Shown in pieces: positions 15,263 to 17,175 of a stretch of 17,175 bases of DNA. Position 1 is the stretch's first letter. The number at the start of each line of letters is the position of its first letter. The position numbers and the translations under genes are program-made. This DNA is from JBBQXK01 sp038251625 (lineage in GTDB: Bacteria; Pseudomonadota; Alphaproteobacteria; Rhodobacterales; Rhodobacteraceae). Under the pieces are notes generated by a model. The model saw nothing but the letters and a program-made list of their open reading frames with translations, did not search any database and was not told where the DNA came from. Where the stretch lies: assembly GCA_038251625.1 (NCBI GenBank), contig JBBSBE010000086.1, positions 1-17,175 of the forward strand, in the 5' to 3' direction.

Positions 15263-15813
15263 AGGGCCTGATCCCGCTTTATGATCGTGTGACGGGTCCG
15301 CTGACCCACGTGGCACCCGATCTCTTGCCGCTGCTTGCGCGTGTCACCTTTGCGGGCGTGTTGCTGATGTATTTCTGGGCCTCTGCGATGACCAAGCTTG
15401 GCGAAGGCATGCTTGGCATCGTGTCACCCTCGATCGGGGCCTACAGCCAGATTTTCCCCAAGGCCCTGGAAGCCGCCGGTTATGACGCAAGCCAGCTTGG
15501 CCTCTTGCACTGGGCCGTCGTGGTGGCGGGCACATGGGCCGAGTTCATTCTGCCCCTGATGATCGTGCTGGGCCTGTTCACCCGGTTTGCGGCGCTGGGG
15601 ATGATCGGCTTTGTCATCGTGCAAAGCGCCACGGATATCTGGGGGCATGGGGTGGGCGGCCCGACGCTGGGGGCGTGGTTCGACCGTGCCTCGGATGCCG
15701 TCATCCTCGACCAGCGCGGGCTTTGGATCCTTCTGCTGGCGGTGCTGGTTATGCTGGGCGCGGGGCGGCTGTCATTGGACAGGGTGCTGCGGGTTCGCGT
15801 AAACGCGGGTTGA
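15259..15813 (+). CDS. DoxX-like membrane protein of the bufferin operon
   Basis: A 184-residue inner-membrane protein of the DoxX/DoxD superfamily with four predicted helices (about 25-48, 82-106, 110-130, 150-170). Typical landmarks are LARVTFAGVLLMYFWASAMTK and the helix-breaking AEFILPLMIVLGLFTRFAALG. DoxX-like proteins are frequent fourth genes of DUF2282/DUF692/DUF2063 operons (termed BufD in some work); a role in quinone- or thiol-linked redox chemistry is suspected but not shown. Its start overlaps the bufC stop (ATGA), so it is the last translationally coupled gene. No clear terminator follows. Confidence 0.85.
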   Translation: MKGLIPLYDRVTGPLTHVAPDLLPLLARVTFAGVLLMYFWASAMTKLGEGMLGIVSPSIGAYSQIFPKALEAAGYDASQLGLLHWAVVVAGTWAEFILPLMIVLGLFTRFAALGMIGFVIVQSATDIWGHGVGGPTLGAWFDRASDAVILDQRGLWILLLAVLVMLGAGRLSLDRVLRVRVNAG

Positions 15814-15915
15814 TTTTCTGGCCGTTTTTGGCAGACTCCAAGGTGTGGCGCGCCTCTTTTCGACCCGATCCTCGCTGCATGGGGCAGCCGGACGGTCCAA
15901 GGGCCACGGCACATT

Positions 15916-15943
15916 CCCCGGCTGCAATTGCGCCGATCCGGGG
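15916..15943 (+). promoter_or_regulatory. Hairpin in the cold-shock gene leader
   Basis: CCCCGG (15916-15921) can pair with CCGGGG (15938-15943) around a 16-nt segment containing the palindrome CAATTG. It lies about 10 nt upstream of the SD (GGGAGA). It could tune translation with temperature, as leaders of csp genes often do, but a six-pair stem in GC-rich DNA is weak evidence. The rest of 15814-15964 shows no confident feature. Confidence 0.3.
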
Positions 15944-15964
15944 GCCAGCGATGGGAGATACGGC

Positions 15965-16171
15965 ATGCCGACGGGCACCGTGAAATGGTTCAACGCGACC
16001 AAGGGCTATGGCTTCATTGCGCCCGACGACGGGGGCAAGGATATTTTCGTGCATGTTTCAGCGGTCGAGCGCGCGGGGCTGACGGCCCTGAGCGACAACC
16101 AGAAAATCGGATACGAACTGCAGGCGGGCCGCGACGGGCGCGCCTCTGCCAGCGACCTGCGGCTGCTTTAG
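15965..16171 (+). CDS. Cold-shock domain protein (CspA family)
   Basis: A 68-residue single cold-shock domain protein that binds single-stranded RNA or DNA. The opening GTVKWFNATKGYGFIAPDDG contains the RNP1 motif KGYGFI, and DIFVHVSAV is RNP2. The length is standard. The frame is open further upstream, but the ATG at 15965 gives the canonical N-terminus and has GGGAGA about 5 nt before it. Its stop codon overlaps that of the convergent ArsC-like gene (16168-16171). Confidence 0.95.
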   Translation: MPTGTVKWFNATKGYGFIAPDDGGKDIFVHVSAVERAGLTALSDNQKIGYELQAGRDGRASASDLRLL

Positions 16172-16494
16172 GCCGTCAGCGCGGCCTCGGTTTCGGCATC
16201 CCAGCCAAGCCAGAGCTTCGCGCCATCGTCGATCAGCGGGCGCTTCATCGCCGTCGGCTGTGCGGCGAGTTGCGCCTCTGTGTCCGAGGCTTTCAGGAAA
16301 TCACTGAAGCTGCGGTAGGTGGTGGATTGCCTGTTGATCAGCCGGTCGCCGAATTCGGCCACGAAGCGATCAATCTCGGCCTCGGTCATGGGATCGCGGC
16401 GCACATCGCGGAAGGTCACGTCGCGGCCCGCGCGTTCCAGCGCCTTCAGCGCTTTCTTGCAGGTATCGCAGGTCGAAAGGCCGTACAGGATCAT
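16168..16494 (-). CDS. ArsC/Spx-family thioredoxin-fold protein
   Basis: A 108-residue protein of the ArsC/Spx/YffB family. It has a redox CX2C (Cys9, Cys12 in STCDTCKKALKALE), the INRQSTTYR region (about 53-61) matching the family's NR..T.(F/Y)R block, and AMKRPLI (about 83-89) matching the conserved KRP. True arsenate reductases carry one N-terminal Cys near 12; the CX2C is more like Spx or uncharacterised YffB proteins, so arsenate reduction should not be assumed. AAGGGG lies 6 nt before the ATG. It follows the DUF2177 gene by 30 nt in the same orientation, so they are probably one operon. Confidence 0.85.
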   Translation of the reverse strand: MILYGLSTCDTCKKALKALERAGRDVTFRDVRRDPMTEAEIDRFVAEFGDRLINRQSTTYRSFSDFLKASDTEAQLAAQPTAMKRPLIDDGAKLWLGWDAETEAALTA

Positions 16495-16524
16495 GGCGCG
16501 CCCCTTGATGTTGGCCGCCCAACC

Positions 16525-16917
16525 CTACCCCAGCGCCCGCGCCGCCGCCACCCCGGCCCACGCGGAAACCGCCGTCAGCACGGTGCCCCAGGCCGTATCG
16601 GTGGCCACCATCGTCCAATGCCAATCCTTCATGATGGCGTAGCTGGTGAATTCGTAGGTGCCATAGGCCATGGCGCCAAGGATCGCAGCAGGCAAAAGAA
16701 CCGGCGTGCTGTCGCGCAGGGCGGGCCATGACACCAGATAGATAAGCCCCGCGACATAGGCCGCGTAAAAGGCCGCTGCCGGACCATAGCGGATCGGATC
16801 CGCCAGAAGCGGGCCGAGGTAGCGCGCGAAGAGGGGCTGCATCACCTGGCTCAGCATGATCGCGTCAAGGATCAGGAAGGTCGCGGCGGTGACGATGTAG
16901 AGGATGACGATGGTCAT
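16525..16917 (-). CDS. DUF2177 family membrane protein
   Basis: A 130-residue integral membrane protein with about four helices (about 2-23, 46-63, 72-90, 104-125). The signature GAMAYGTYEFTSYAIMKDW (81-99) followed by DTAWGTVLTA is characteristic of DUF2177. The function is unknown. AAGGAG lies about 8 nt before the ATG. It is placed 60 nt after the LacI-family regulator and 30 nt before the ArsC-like gene, all on the minus strand. Confidence 0.85.
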   Translation of the reverse strand: MTIVILYIVTAATFLILDAIMLSQVMQPLFARYLGPLLADPIRYGPAAAFYAAYVAGLIYLVSWPALRDSTPVLLPAAILGAMAYGTYEFTSYAIMKDWHWTMVATDTAWGTVLTAVSAWAGVAAARALG

Positions 16918-16932
16918 GAACGGGCTCCTTTT

Positions 16933-16947
16933 ACGCTGACCTAGCGT
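16933..16947. repeat. Small inverted repeat upstream of the DUF2177 gene
   Basis: ACGCT (16933-16937) and AGCGT (16943-16947) form a dyad with 5-nt spacing, 16 nt from the DUF2177 ATG. It could be an operator in the DUF2177 leader or simply chance; five-base arms are weak. Confidence 0.25.
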
Positions 16948-16977
16948 GAGGAGAGATGCCGGGTAGGGGGCGGCTGG

Positions 16978-17175
16978 TCAGAGGTTTTCCTTCAGCAGGA
17001 TCTCGATCCGGATCTTTTCCTGCGAGGCCAGCGGTTCGCGCCGGTCGGTGCGGGCGCGCAGGATGCGAAGGGCACTGCGCACCAGATGGCCGGGGTTCTG
17101 TGCGATGATCGCGTCCACGCGGTCGGTCAGAAGGGCGGCTTCGGTAAAGGGTGTGCGCTCGTGCGCGATGGTGAC
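16978..17175 (-). CDS. LacI-family transcriptional regulator, C-terminal part
   Basis: This 65-residue C-terminal fragment continues past the window edge. DAIIAQNPGHLVRSALRILRA and the ending SQEKIRIEILLKENL match the C-terminus of LacI-family regulators with a periplasmic-binding-protein-like sensor domain, of the roseobacter/rhizobial type where DxxIxQ(D/N)PGH is common. The helix-turn-helix domain is outside the window, so neither the operator nor the effector can be judged. By family the effector is probably a sugar or polyol. Confidence 0.75.
   Translation of the reverse strand, partial: VTIAHERTPFTEAALLTDRVDAIIAQNPGHLVRSALRILRARTDRREPLASQEKIRIEILLKENL

Overview
The window is GC-rich and gene-dense, with alphaproteobacterial, Rhodobacteraceae-like content (Paracoccus/Rhodobacter/roseobacter type). 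The evidence is an omega-transaminase that closely resembles, from memory, the Paracoccus denitrificans enzyme, a phaZ/phaC/phaP/phaR polyhydroxyalkanoate (PHA) locus, and PhaR operator-like CTGC-N3-GCAG dyads. I see no insertion sequence, phage gene, CRISPR array, rRNA or tRNA. It reads as ordinary chromosome with one unusual small peptide operon.

Layout. 1-1409: the 3' end of a DegT/DnrJ-type PLP enzyme faces a dienelactone-hydrolase-family gene. 1443-4125: an omega-amino acid:pyruvate transaminase converges on an APC-superfamily permease. 4138-8586: the PHA locus. phaR (repressor), phaP (phasin) and phaC (class I synthase) lie on the minus strand, and phaZ (intracellular depolymerase) diverges from phaC. 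8575-11039: three alpha/beta hydrolases packed as one minus-strand operon; the last has Gly where the nucleophile should be. 11177-13123: thrS. 13331-15813: a compact plus-strand operon of DUF2282 peptide precursor, DUF692/MNIO oxidase, DUF2063 partner and DoxX-like membrane protein, which is a bufferin-type (copper-binding RiPP) cluster. 15965-17175: a cold-shock protein, then on the minus strand an ArsC/Spx-like protein, a DUF2177 membrane protein and the 3' end of a LacI-family regulator.

How genes work together. The PHA genes look like a self-contained regulon. PhaR-type dyads occur in the phaP promoter (one filling the whole 17-bp spacer between good -35 and -10 boxes, a second just upstream), in the phaC/phaZ divergent region, and, slightly degenerate, in the phaR leader. 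phaP ends in a strong intrinsic terminator, so phaR needs its own promoter. In the bufferin-type operon the precursor gene is separated from its maturation genes by a perfect 11-bp stem-loop, while bufB/bufC/doxX overlap by 1 and 4 nt. This suggests much precursor and little enzyme.

Limits: all family names come from reading motifs and remembered homologues; no database search was run. Starts were chosen by Shine-Dalgarno (SD) position and family-typical N-termini.
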